Source: Labilithrix sp.
GTDB lineage: Bacteria > Myxococcota_A > Polyangia > Polyangiales > Polyangiaceae
Direction of reading: 5' to 3'
Assembly (NCBI GenBank): GCA_019637225.1
Contig: JAHBWC010000026.1
Coordinates: 18,152 to 82,151, forward strand
DNA: 64,000 nucleotides
Translations under genes and position numbers: made by a program
Shown: positions 25,539 to 34,200 of the stretch, piece by piece
Layout of the letters: each line of letters starts with the position of its first letter
Numbering within the stretch: the first letter of the stretch is position 1
The notes under the pieces: model-generated
The model's database searches: none
Seen by the model: only the letters and a program-made list of their open reading frames with translations
What the model was told of the DNA's origin: nothing

Positions 25539-26144
25539 TTGATCGAGATCGACGTCCACTTCTTCCGGCTCCTCCACCACGCCCTCGCGGACTGGATCGG
25601 GCCGATGGTCGTGCTGAGCGCCATCGGCGGCGGTTGGGGCTCGCTCGCCGTCGTTCCTCTCTTTGCCTCCGCGCGGACGCGGCGCTTCGCCCTCTCGCTC
25701 GCGGCGGTCCTCGGCGTCACGGCTGTCCTCGTCTTCTCGTTGAAGCGCGTCGTCGGTCGGGTTCGTCCGTGCAACTGCCTCGCGGACGTGAAGGCGCGCG
25801 TCTTCGACGCGCCGTCCGATTTCTCGTTCCCGAGCGGACACTCCGCCGGGAGCTTCGCGTTCGCGGTCTTCGTCGCGATCGTCCTCTACCGGACGATCCC
25901 GGAGGGCGCGCCGGCACGCACGCGTCGCCTCCGCCGGCTCGCGGCCTTCTCGCTCCCGCTCGTCGCGGCGCTCGTCGGCCTCTCGCGGATCGCCCTCGGC
26001 GTGCACTTCCCCGGAGACGTGCTGGCGGGTGCGGTCCTCGGGACGACCGTGGCGGTCCTGGGCGCGCATCGTCACCTCGCCGGGCTTCGCCGGCGCGAGG
26101 CCCTGACGGCTCGAGGCCCGGTGCGGCACGACGACCCCCCTTGA
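25539..26144 (+). CDS. PAP2-family membrane phosphatase
   Basis: Integral membrane lipid phosphatase of 201 residues (undecaprenyl-pyrophosphate or phosphatidic-acid phosphatase type). The three family blocks are intact: K-x6-RP (KRVVGRVRP), PSGH (FPSGHSAGSF) and SR-x5-H-x3-D (SRIALGVHFPGD). About five hydrophobic helices. Start is TTG 25539, giving LIEIDVHFF; no ATG or GTG lies closer. Either cell-wall lipid carrier recycling or phospholipid metabolism is possible; the sequence does not decide. Confidence 0.88.
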   Translation: MIEIDVHFFRLLHHALADWIGPMVVLSAIGGGWGSLAVVPLFASARTRRFALSLAAVLGVTAVLVFSLKRVVGRVRPCNCLADVKARVFDAPSDFSFPSGHSAGSFAFAVFVAIVLYRTIPEGAPARTRRLRRLAAFSLPLVAALVGLSRIALGVHFPGDVLAGAVLGTTVAVLGAHRHLAGLRRREALTARGPVRHDDPP

Positions 26145-26206
26145 GACCCCGGCGATTCTGCGGCTGTGCTTGCGTCGAGCGACCCTTCCGGGCCAGACTA
26201 CGCCCG

Positions 26207-26737
26207 TTGATCCGGCGGAAGCTCGTCAGCACGATCGTGGCCCTCGCGACCTTCGCGGTCGTGTGGCTCGTCGTGTCTCCCGCGAGCGCGACGACGTCGG
26301 CTCTCGGCGCGGATCCGCTGCGCGCGGCCGACCTCATGTCGTTCGTGGGGACCGCGGAGTCGCCGAAGCCCGCTCCCGTGGGGCGCGAGGCGTCGTTCGC
26401 CGGCGTGGACGCGGCGCCGAAGCCGGTCCGCGCGATGGCTCCGGTCTGCGATCCGCGCGGCGCCATCGGCTTCGCGCCCCCGCCGCAGATCCAGGACCTC
26501 GAGCTCTCGCTCGACATCCCCGCCGACTGCTTCGAGGTGAACCCGCTCGAGACGAAGAACTACGTCCCGGGGCACCACCTCCGGATCGATCTGTCGTCTT
26601 CGCAGGAGCCCGTCGCGCCGACGCAGGCGGTCCTGCCCCCCGTCGAGCTCTCCGAACGGCTGCCCGTTCGAGCCTGTGTGGAGACCCGGCCGTCGCCGGG
26701 CGTCCGCGCATCGCTCGATCGACCGCCGCGCGTCTGA
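26207..26737 (+). CDS. Hypothetical exported protein
   Basis: A 176-residue protein with a signal peptide (VSTIVALATFAVVWLVVSPASA) from TTG 26207. The mature part is Pro-rich and has three cysteines and no recognised motif. Third-position G/C is high in this frame, which supports it over the opposite-strand frame that overlaps it. It lies 62 bases after the PAP2 gene and may be cotranscribed. Function unknown. Confidence 0.55.
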   Translation: MIRRKLVSTIVALATFAVVWLVVSPASATTSALGADPLRAADLMSFVGTAESPKPAPVGREASFAGVDAAPKPVRAMAPVCDPRGAIGFAPPPQIQDLELSLDIPADCFEVNPLETKNYVPGHHLRIDLSSSQEPVAPTQAVLPPVELSERLPVRACVETRPSPGVRASLDRPPRV

Positions 26738-26920
26738 CGCACGCCGAAGGCTCCCTCGCATCGCGGTCGCGGCGCTCGTCGCGATCACGCGCTCGGTCTC
26801 ACGGCCGAGCGCGGTGCGCACGACCTTCGACGTGCTCTCCGTCTCTCGGGTCTTCGCGCGCTCTCCGCCTCTCGGCGGCGACGTGACCGTCCCCGTCGAG
26901 AGCGACGCGCGCGTTCGTTG

Positions 26921-26944
26921 TAGTATGCATTCATAGTAGGAAGG
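26921..26944 (+). promoter_or_regulatory. Possible -10 box and strong ribosome site of the triple-DsbA gene
   Basis: An AT-rich TAGTAT at 26921-26926 could be a -10 element, and AGGAAGG at 26938-26944 ends five bases before the ATG at 26950. The patch is the most AT-rich of the surrounding kilobase. Confidence 0.4.
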
Positions 26945-26949
26945 CAATC

Positions 26950-28962
26950 ATGGCCAAGGACAAAGAGCACAAGAGCCACGCGGCTGACGTGCGGCCGCCC
27001 CCCGACGCGGGTGGGATGAGCACGGGCGTGGCGATCATCGGTTTCATCCTCTGCTTCCTCGCCGGCGGCGCGGTGATGTGGGGCTACGACAGCCACCGCC
27101 TCAAGTCCGGCGGCATCGTCGCCGAGAGCGGCGGCGCGGGCGGTCCGGCGTGGGCCGACAAGGACTCGCCGATCCCCGTGACGAGCGAGGACCCGATCTG
27201 GGGCAAGCGTGACGCCCCGGTCACCATCGTCATCTTCTCCGACTTCCAGTGCCCGTTCTGCTCGCGCGTCGAGCCGACACTCGATCAGGTCAAGACGACG
27301 TACGGTCCGGACAAGGTCCGCCTCGTCTGGAAGAGCCAGCCGCTCCCGTTCCACGACAAGGCGAAGCCCGCCTCGGAGGCCGCGCAGGCGGTCTTCGCGC
27401 TCAAGGGCAGCGACGCGTTCTGGAAGTTCCACGACCTCGCGTTCAAGAACCAGAAGGACCTCTCGCCCGAGTCGTACGAGAAGTGGGCGCAGCAGGCGGG
27501 CGTCGATCCGGCGAAGTTCAAGGCCGAGATCGCGTCGAAGAAGCACGCCAAGAAGGTCGAAGAGGACCAGGCGATCGCGAACAAGGTCGGCGCCAACGGC
27601 ACCCCGGCGTTCCGCATCAACGGCGCGGAGCTCTCGGGCGCGCAGCCGTTCGACAAGTTCAAGGAGCTCATCGACAAGGAGCTCGGCAAGGCCAACGCGA
27701 AGATCGCCGCGGGTACGCCCAAGGACAAGATCTACGTGGAGATGTCGAAGGAGAACTTCAAGGCAGCTCCGGCGAAGCACGACGACGAGGACGAGGGCGA
27801 GAAGGAAGACACCAAGACGGTGTGGAAGGTGCCGGTCGGCAACTCCCCGCAGCTCGGCCCGAAGGACGCGATCGTCACGATCGTCGAGTTTTCGGACTTC
27901 CAGTGCCCGTACTGCAAGCGCGTCGAGCCCACGCTCGAGAAGGTGCGTGAGACCTACGGCAACAAGGTCCGCATCGTGTGGAAGCACGAGCCGCTTCCGT
28001 TCCACCCGCGCGCCGTTCCCGCGAGCGCGCTCACGATCGAGGCTCGCGCTCAGAAGGGCGACAAGGGCTTCTGGGACGCGCACCACAAGATGTTCGAGAT
28101 CCAGCCGAAGCTCGAGGACGCAGACCTCGAGGCGGCCGCCGGCGAGCTCGGGCTCGACGTGGCCAAGGTGAAGGCCGCGATCAAGGACAACAAGTACAAG
28201 AAGGAAATCGACGCGGACATGGAGCTCGGCGAGGACGTCCAGGCCTCCGGCACCCCGCACTTCTTCGTCAACGGTCGTCGTCTCGTGGGCGCGCAGCCCT
28301 TCGAGAAGTTCCAGAAGATCATCGACGAGGAGATCAAGAAGTTCGACGACCAGAAGGGCAAGGTCGCCGCGGCGGCCTACTACGACTCTCTGATGAAGGA
28401 CGCCAAGGGCGCTCCGGAGCCGGAGAAGAAGCAGGCGCCGGCGGTCCCCGCGGGCTCGCCCTGGAAGGGCAACAAGGACGCGAAGGTCGTCATCCAGGAG
28501 TGGAGCGATTTCCAGTGTCCGTTCTGCAGCCGCGTCGAAGGCACCGTCTCCGAGGTCATGAAGAACTACGGCGACAAGGTGAAGTTCGTCTGGCGTGACA
28601 AGCCCCTCCCGATGCACCCGGACGCGCCGCTCGCGAGCGAGGCCGGGCGCGAGGCCCTCAAGCAGAAGGGCCCCGACGGCTACTGGAAGATGCACGACAA
28701 GATGATGGCGAATCAGCAGAAGCTGAAGCGCGAGGACCTCGACAGCTACGCCAAGGAGCTTGGTCTCGACATGGACAAGTTCAAGGCGGCGCTCGACGGT
28801 CGCGTGCACAAGCCCGCGGTCGACGCCGACGACAAGGCCGGCTCGGACATCGGCATCAGCGGTACGCCGGCGTTCCTCATCAACGGCTACTACATCAGCG
28901 GCGCGCAGCCGTACGCGAAGTTCAAGAAGCTGATCGATCGCGCGCTCGCCGAGTCGAAGTGA
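26950..28962 (+). CDS. Membrane-anchored protein with three DsbA-like thioredoxin domains
   Basis: Predicted periplasmic thiol oxidoreductase or disulfide isomerase, 670 residues. A helix near residues 25-47 (GVAIIGFILCFLAGGAVMWG) anchors it with the rest outside. Three DsbA/thioredoxin_4-type domains follow, each opening with a DFQCP-x-C block: CPFC at 101-104, CPYC at 319-322 and CPFC at 523-526. Each also has the cis-Pro loop (GTPAFRING, GTPHFFVNG, GTPAFLING) and a SGAQP/VGAQP end. All three active sites are intact, so all could be redox-active. A strong AGGAAGG ribosome site precedes the ATG. The same three-domain array recurs at 49241 with an extra FKBP domain. A perfect hairpin follows the stop. 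Confidence 0.9.
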   Translation: MAKDKEHKSHAADVRPPPDAGGMSTGVAIIGFILCFLAGGAVMWGYDSHRLKSGGIVAESGGAGGPAWADKDSPIPVTSEDPIWGKRDAPVTIVIFSDFQCPFCSRVEPTLDQVKTTYGPDKVRLVWKSQPLPFHDKAKPASEAAQAVFALKGSDAFWKFHDLAFKNQKDLSPESYEKWAQQAGVDPAKFKAEIASKKHAKKVEEDQAIANKVGANGTPAFRINGAELSGAQPFDKFKELIDKELGKANAKIAAGTPKDKIYVEMSKENFKAAPAKHDDEDEGEKEDTKTVWKVPVGNSPQLGPKDAIVTIVEFSDFQCPYCKRVEPTLEKVRETYGNKVRIVWKHEPLPFHPRAVPASALTIEARAQKGDKGFWDAHHKMFEIQPKLEDADLEAAAGELGLDVAKVKAAIKDNKYKKEIDADMELGEDVQASGTPHFFVNGRRLVGAQPFEKFQKIIDEEIKKFDDQKGKVAAAAYYDSLMKDAKGAPEPEKKQAPAVPAGSPWKGNKDAKVVIQEWSDFQCPFCSRVEGTVSEVMKNYGDKVKFVWRDKPLPMHPDAPLASEAGREALKQKGPDGYWKMHDKMMANQQKLKREDLDSYAKELGLDMDKFKAALDGRVHKPAVDADDKAGSDIGISGTPAFLINGYYISGAQPYAKFKKLIDRALAESK

Positions 28963-28990
28963 CGTAGCGTCACTTCTCGGTCGATTCCCA

Positions 28991-29025
28991 CGAGGCCCTC
29001 CCGCGGCGACGCGGTGAGGGCCTCG
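28991..29025. terminator. Rho-independent-like hairpin between convergent genes
   Basis: cgaggccctc (28991-29000) pairs perfectly with gagggcctcg (29016-29025); the inner ccgc/gcgg can add four more pairs. A short T-run (gtattt) follows on the plus strand. It would end the triple-DsbA transcript and perhaps the opposite one. Confidence 0.75.
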
Positions 29026-29088
29026 TCGTATTTCGAGCGAGGGCGCGCGTCCGTTCGCGCCGCCTCGCGTGGCTGGGGACGCGCTCGC

Positions 29089-30723
29089 TCAGCGGATGGC
29101 GCGGCGGAGCGGGAGGATCGGCCGCTGGACGAGCCGCATCGGGCGCGACGAGGGCGCCGTCGAGAGCGCGGCGCGCGCCGACGACGCGATCGCCGGTGAG
29201 CTCACGGCCGGGCAGCGCTCGAGCTCGCGCGCGAGATCCATCGCGTGGAACGCGCGCCAGCAGGTCGCGTTGTGCGCGTCGATGAAGCGTCCGTAGCGAG
29301 GCACCTCTCCGCCGTTCACCTCGCGAAGGCAGGCCGCGGGATCGGGCATCTGGCTGACGAAGAGGTGCGCTGCGCCGAGCGAGTCGTCGCCGATCGCCCG
29401 TAGGATCCGGACGGCGGCGTCGTCGGCGTCCTCCTCGAGGTCGAACACCCGGAGCTCGTCGATCGGGAGCGCCGTGCTCGCGGTGAGCATTGCGGCGCGG
29501 CCGTGCAGCGTGGCGACGACCTCGAGGATGCGCTCGATGGTCGTCTCCTCCACCTTCGTGTCGACGTCGCGCTCGACCGCGTTGGCCATCAGCGCGCCGT
29601 AGGCGAGCTTGTGCTCCTCCGTCGTCGGATCGAGGATGGTCTGGAGGCTCGCGGGCGTCCCGTTGACGAGGACCTGCACCGAGCGGTCCTCGAGCTTGAG
29701 CTCGAAGATCGATTTCTTCACGCTGGCGTAGCAGCTCCGGAGCGCCGCGGTGGTGGCGCGCTCGAGCGTCGCGAGGTCGGCGGTCTGCTGCGGCGTGAGG
29801 TCGAGCGTGAGATCGTGGACCGACACCGCGGCCTTGTAGAACTCGCGCGCGCGCGCGAGCCCCGCGTCCGCCGTCTGACACGTGCGCGTGTCACCGCCCG
29901 CCGGGCGGTTCTTCGCGAGCGTGGCGAGGAGCGACTGGTACTCGCTGTCCTCGTAGGCGGACAGCGGCATCGACCCGAAGGCGTACTCGCGTCCGACGAG
30001 CGCGCCGATCGTCCGGAGCTCGTCGGCGTGCGGGCGCACGGCGGGATCGTCGTCGGCGAAGGCGCCGATGACGCCGCGCTCGGCGCGCCCAGGGACGCGG
30101 TAGTGCGTGCGGATCTTCGCGCGGGTCTCGGGCAAGAGGTTGCGGAGAATGAGGTGAGCGAGCTCGTGGGCGTAGAGGCCCTCGAGCTCGGCGTCCGGCC
30201 GTGAGCTCGTGACGGTCGCCTGGTGCACCCAGAAGAGCCACGGGGCCTTGTCGACCTCGCGCCGCTCGTCGTAACCCGCGAACGCGTTGAGGCCGCTCTC
30301 TTGCACGACGATCACGCGCGGAGGGGCGTCCATCCCCGCCGTCTCGCGAGGAAAGACCTTCTTGAAGCCGTCGAAGACGCGGCCAACGAGACGGATGAGG
30401 CGCGCGTCGGTCGCGATCTCGGCCGAGCTGGTGATGCCGCTCGATGCGAGGAAGCCTTCGGAGTATTTCAGCGCCGCAGCGTCGTCTGCGAACTGGAGGT
30501 AGTAGTCGGCGTTCGATCGCTCGTGGCCATAGTCGAGCGTGGCGCAGATGTTCTTCCTCGACGCGCCCGTGGCCGAATCGCCCGGAGCGGCTCCAGTGCC
30601 AGGCGCGGCGCCCGGCTCCGCGTCCGGCGCGCCGCCGGTTCGACGCCCGCCTCCGGACGAATCCGAGCACGCGACAGCGATCGAGAAGAGCGGCACGAGC
30701 AGGGCAAAGCTACGGCGGAGCAT
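29089..30723 (-). CDS. Lipoprotein with HExxH metalloprotease-like motif
   Basis: Signal peptide with lipobox VAC near residue 19 (MLRRSFALLVPLFSIAVACS), then a Gly/Pro/Ala linker to about residue 55. The motif YAHELAHLIL near residues 184-192 is an HExxH zinc-protease signature (His186, Glu187, His190), as in M48-like and other gluzincins. A downstream glutamate that could be the third ligand cannot be assigned with certainty (EYAF or EDSEY are candidates). C-terminal half is helical with scattered cysteines and no named domain. Start ATG 30723. Predicted extracellular-face peptidase; the substrate is unknown. It converges on the triple-DsbA gene. Confidence 0.72.
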   Translation of the reverse strand: MLRRSFALLVPLFSIAVACSDSSGGGRRTGGAPDAEPGAAPGTGAAPGDSATGASRKNICATLDYGHERSNADYYLQFADDAAALKYSEGFLASSGITSSAEIATDARLIRLVGRVFDGFKKVFPRETAGMDAPPRVIVVQESGLNAFAGYDERREVDKAPWLFWVHQATVTSSRPDAELEGLYAHELAHLILRNLLPETRAKIRTHYRVPGRAERGVIGAFADDDPAVRPHADELRTIGALVGREYAFGSMPLSAYEDSEYQSLLATLAKNRPAGGDTRTCQTADAGLARAREFYKAAVSVHDLTLDLTPQQTADLATLERATTAALRSCYASVKKSIFELKLEDRSVQVLVNGTPASLQTILDPTTEEHKLAYGALMANAVERDVDTKVEETTIERILEVVATLHGRAAMLTASTALPIDELRVFDLEEDADDAAVRILRAIGDDSLGAAHLFVSQMPDPAACLREVNGGEVPRYGRFIDAHNATCWRAFHAMDLARELERCPAVSSPAIASSARAALSTAPSSRPMRLVQRPILPLRRAIR

Positions 30724-30894
30724 GCGTCACCGTGTGCAACGCGCGCACCCGCCCGGACGCCTGCGTCACGGCGGGGCGCGACGCTCCGCGGCGCCGCGCG
30801 CCGTCGGATGCGCGCTCCGGCGTCGCGGCGTCGCGGCGCCTCTTCCCGCCGACGCTCCCCTCGCGCGCCGCCGTCGGCGCGCTTCAGGGGCTGC

Positions 30895-32790
30895 TCAGCC
30901 GAGCCACTTCGCGCTGGGGCGCTCCGCGTGCGGCGTCTGACTCAGCTCCATCAAGAGCTCGCGGACGACCTTCAGATCGACCGGCTTCTCGAGGTGCGGT
31001 TGTCCGACGGCCTCGAGGAAGGTCTGCGCGCGGCCGCTGAACGCGCCGCCGGTGAGGAAAACGGTGCGCTTGGCGAGCTCCGGATCGTCGCGTTCGAGGA
31101 GCTCGTGGAGCTCGATCCCGGACAGCTCGGGCATCATGAGATCGCAGAGCATCGCGTCGAAGGTGCCGCCGGCGCGCACGAGGTCGAGCGCCTCGCGGCC
31201 GTTCCGCGCGGAGGCGACTTCGAAGTCGCGCGCGAGGACGCGCGTGAGCGAGCGGAGCACCAGCGGATCGTCGTCGACGACGAGGACGCGACGCTGCTGC
31301 GGGCCTCCCTCGGCTTGGCCTCCGAGCGGGTTCTCGCTGACCTCGGCCTCCAGCGTCGGGAGGAGGAGGCGAACCACGGTGCCGCCGCCTTCGCGCGGTC
31401 GGATCGAGATGTCGCCGCCGTGCGCGGCCACGGTGGCCTGGCAGATCGCGAGCCCCATCCCTGGGCGTCGCGGCTTCGTGGTGAAGAACGGATCGAACAC
31501 CTGGCCGGCGTTGGTGGCAGAGATGCCGCTGCCGGTGTCCGACACCTCGACGACGATCGCCGTTCGGCCCTGCTGCGTCGTCGTGATCTGGATCTGGTTC
31601 CGCTCCACGTCGCCTTCGGGCATCGCGTGGGCCGCGTTGACGAGGAGGTTCAGGAAGACCTGCGCGAGCTTCGCCTCGCTCCCGAGGACGGGGATCGTCG
31701 CCCTCAGGTCCTTCGCCAGGCGCGCCCGGTGTCGGATCTCGGCAAACGCGATGTTGCAGCAGGCCTCGATGACCGCGTTGACGTCGACGCGGCCGCGCCG
31801 ATCGTCCGCGCACGCGAACGCGCGGAGATCGCGGACGATGAACTGCACGCGCTGGGAAGCCGCGAGCGCCTCTTCGAGCATGGTGCGGAGGTCGGCCAGG
31901 TCCACCTTCGCGGAGGCGGAGGCGCCGACCTCGAGATCGAGCGTGACGCGGCTCGCCTCTTCGACGTTCGCGAGGACGACGGCGAGGGGGTTGTTGATCT
32001 CGTGCGCGAGCCCGGTCGCCAGCGATCCCACGGCGGTGATGGCCGCGGCGGACGCGAGCTTGCCCTCGACGAGCTTCTGTCGCGTGAGATCGCGGACGAA
32101 GCAGAAGTGACCGCGCCCGCGCGCTCGCGCGACGACGGAGAGCTGGACGGGGACGATGCGCCCGTCCTTGCGGATCATGCGCACCGCGTGCTCCTCCATC
32201 CCCTGGGTGGAGAGCGCGGTGGCGACGCGCTGGCGATCGGCCTCGTGAACGAGATCGAGCAACTGTGTGGGCTCGACCTCGGGTGGCGCATAGCCGAGGA
32301 GCGCCTGGAAGGCCGGGTTCACCGCGGCGCAGCGTCCGTCCGCGTCGAGCGTCGCGATCGCGTCGACGGCGTTGGCGAGGGCGGCCGTCAGCTCCTGCAC
32401 CTCGAGGTGATGCCGCTGGCGCTCGCACGAGTACGCGATCGTGAGCGGCAAGAGCTGGTAGGCGTGCTCCGTCTTGACGACGTACTCCTGCGCGCCGAGC
32501 TCGACCGCCCGGAGCCCGAGCTCCTCGCGGTCGTCGCCGGTGAGGACGACGACGGCTGCGCCGCTCGCCACGGCGAGGATCTCCGTGAAGCTCGCGAGCC
32601 CGTCGCTGTCCGGGAGCCCGAGGTCGACGAGGACGGCGTCGTGGCGCTGCTCACGGAGCGCTTGCCGAGCCGCGGCGATCGTCGCCACGCGCGAGACGTC
32701 GAACTGGATTCGCGTGAACCGAGACAGGACCCGAGCAATCAGCGCCGCGTCATCGTCGTCGTCTTCCACGAGCAACACGCTCGTCCGCAT
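30895..32790 (-). CDS. Hybrid histidine kinase: REC-PAS-HisKA-HATPase-REC
   Basis: Cytoplasmic sensor of 631 residues with no membrane helix. Order: N-terminal receiver (about 3-120; VLLVEDDDDD and LVDLGLPD), PAS (about 130-245), HisKA with phospho-acceptor His263 (GLAHEINNP), HATPase (N box NLLVNAAHA, G1 DTGSGIS, F box FDPFFTTK, G2 GMGLAI) and a C-terminal receiver (about 500-620; VLVVDDDP, LCDLMMPE). A receiver at each end is uncommon and implies phosphate input as well as output. ATG 32790 is preferred; the frame extends 21 basic residues further to 32853. Lies 141 bases downstream of the receiver-kinase gene on the same strand. Confidence 0.9.
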   Translation of the reverse strand: MRTSVLLVEDDDDDAALIARVLSRFTRIQFDVSRVATIAAARQALREQRHDAVLVDLGLPDSDGLASFTEILAVASGAAVVVLTGDDREELGLRAVELGAQEYVVKTEHAYQLLPLTIAYSCERQRHHLEVQELTAALANAVDAIATLDADGRCAAVNPAFQALLGYAPPEVEPTQLLDLVHEADRQRVATALSTQGMEEHAVRMIRKDGRIVPVQLSVVARARGRGHFCFVRDLTRQKLVEGKLASAAAITAVGSLATGLAHEINNPLAVVLANVEEASRVTLDLEVGASASAKVDLADLRTMLEEALAASQRVQFIVRDLRAFACADDRRGRVDVNAVIEACCNIAFAEIRHRARLAKDLRATIPVLGSEAKLAQVFLNLLVNAAHAMPEGDVERNQIQITTTQQGRTAIVVEVSDTGSGISATNAGQVFDPFFTTKPRRPGMGLAICQATVAAHGGDISIRPREGGGTVVRLLLPTLEAEVSENPLGGQAEGGPQQRRVLVVDDDPLVLRSLTRVLARDFEVASARNGREALDLVRAGGTFDAMLCDLMMPELSGIELHELLERDDPELAKRTVFLTGGAFSGRAQTFLEAVGQPHLEKPVDLKVVRELLMELSQTPHAERPSAKWLG

Positions 32791-32930
32791 CAGCACCCTA
32801 TCCTCCGACCGAACCGTTCGGCGCTTCCGCGACCCGCGGCGAGAGCGATTCACCTAGGATGTTATCAGGCCGTTTTTGGTGTCTCTATCTCAATGCGCTT
32901 CCCCCGCGCTTCGCCCCTCGGGTCATGCGT

Positions 32931-34112
32931 TCAGGAGGTGGGCAGAGTGGGGAGAGTGAAGGTTGCCGTCGTCCCGTTGCCCGGCGTGCTGTCGATTCGA
33001 AGCTCGCCTCCGAGCCGGCCGACGAGCCGCTTCACCTGCGCGACGCCGAGCCCGGTGCCCGCTTCACGCGTCGTGTAGAAGGGTGTGCCGAGCCGCGCGA
33101 GCACCTCGGCCGGGATGCCGGGACCGTTGTCGGTCACGCTCAGCGTCAAGCCGTCCGGATGGACGGCCGCGCGAATGATCACCGTGCCCTGACGGACGGC
33201 GTGCTCCTCGAGCGCCTGCTGCGCGTTGCGGACGAGGTTGACGAAGATCTGCATCAGGTCGGTCGACGTCGCCCGGACGCGCGGGAGGTCGGGCGGGCCG
33301 TCGTACGCGAGCTTGCTCCCCGACGACATGCTGCCTCCGCGGCACATCGTGAGCGCCAGCTTGATCACGGGAAGCGGCGCGACGTCCCCGCTCGCCGGAG
33401 GCGCGGTGTCGTGGCGTTGGAACTGCTTCATCTGCTTCATGAGGTCGCTCATGAAGCTGGCGCATGACGTCAGGCTCGACGCGAGCTCGGGGAGGTCTTC
33501 GCCGAGCTGTCCGAGCATCGCGCGCTCGTCGGGGGTGAGGGCCGTCGTGTCTCCCTTCGACAGACGCACGAGGGCGGGAGCGACGTGCGACAGCTCGGTG
33601 AGTTGCTCGGCGCTCATCGAGACGGCCATCACCGGTTGGTTCAGGTCGTGGAGAACGGCCGCGGACACCTGGCCCAGCGTGCGAAGGCGCTCCGTCTGCA
33701 TCAGCCGGAGCTGGAGCGCGTTGTTCTGCTTGCCGGCGACGTACGCCTCGATCGCCCACCGCAGCGTCTCGTCGAGCTCGACGCGATCCCACGGCTTGAT
33801 GACGTACCGGGCGACGAGCCCCGCGTTGACCGCGTTGAGGATCGGCTCGAGGTCGCTGTAGGCCGTCACGATCATGCGGATCGTGTCCGGAGACAGGTCC
33901 TTGACCTTCTTGAGCAGCTCGTCGCCGCTCATCCCCGTCATGCGCTGGTCGCTGACGATGACGGCGACGTGCTCCTGGGCGACGAGCGCGATCGCCTCCT
34001 CGGCGGAGCTGCTGCACTTGATCCTGAAATCCTTGCCGAACGTGATCTCGAACACCACGCGGTTCGCGTGCTCGTCGTCGACGTAGAGGATCAGATGGTC
34101 CCGCGGATTCAT
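32931..34112 (-). CDS. Receiver-histidine kinase (REC-HisKA-HATPase)
   Basis: 393 residues, soluble. Receiver at about 5-125 (ILYVDDEHAN, SDQRMTGMSGDE, MIVTAYSD and KPW at the conserved lysine), of the RpfG/RegA-like style where KPW replaces KPF. Then a HisKA helix with His155 (VLHDLNQP, a variant of the usual HE-x-x-x-P in which Asp follows His) and an HATPase domain ending TREAGTGLGVAQVKRLVG. Kinase activity is thus likely to be switched by phosphorylation of its own receiver. Start ATG 34112; 88 bases after the double-kinase gene, so possibly in the same operon. Confidence 0.88.
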   Translation of the reverse strand: MNPRDHLILYVDDEHANRVVFEITFGKDFRIKCSSSAEEAIALVAQEHVAVIVSDQRMTGMSGDELLKKVKDLSPDTIRMIVTAYSDLEPILNAVNAGLVARYVIKPWDRVELDETLRWAIEAYVAGKQNNALQLRLMQTERLRTLGQVSAAVLHDLNQPVMAVSMSAEQLTELSHVAPALVRLSKGDTTALTPDERAMLGQLGEDLPELASSLTSCASFMSDLMKQMKQFQRHDTAPPASGDVAPLPVIKLALTMCRGGSMSSGSKLAYDGPPDLPRVRATSTDLMQIFVNLVRNAQQALEEHAVRQGTVIIRAAVHPDGLTLSVTDNGPGIPAEVLARLGTPFYTTREAGTGLGVAQVKRLVGRLGGELRIDSTPGNGTTATFTLPTLPTS

Positions 34113-34200
34113 CGAGCGCGGATCTTCGTGGGGTTCGAAAAAGTCACTCCCCTGATTCTACCGGCTTCCCTGATTCGATGGGAACGCAGATTCTGCGCGA

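Noticed and set aside
26785..28809. 674-codon open frame antisense to the triple-DsbA gene
   Set aside because: Leu/Asp/Arg/Val-rich mirror of the real gene; no start context and no family.
30223..33078. 951-codon plus-strand frame
   Set aside because: Antisense to the hybrid kinase and metalloprotease-like genes; no domain.
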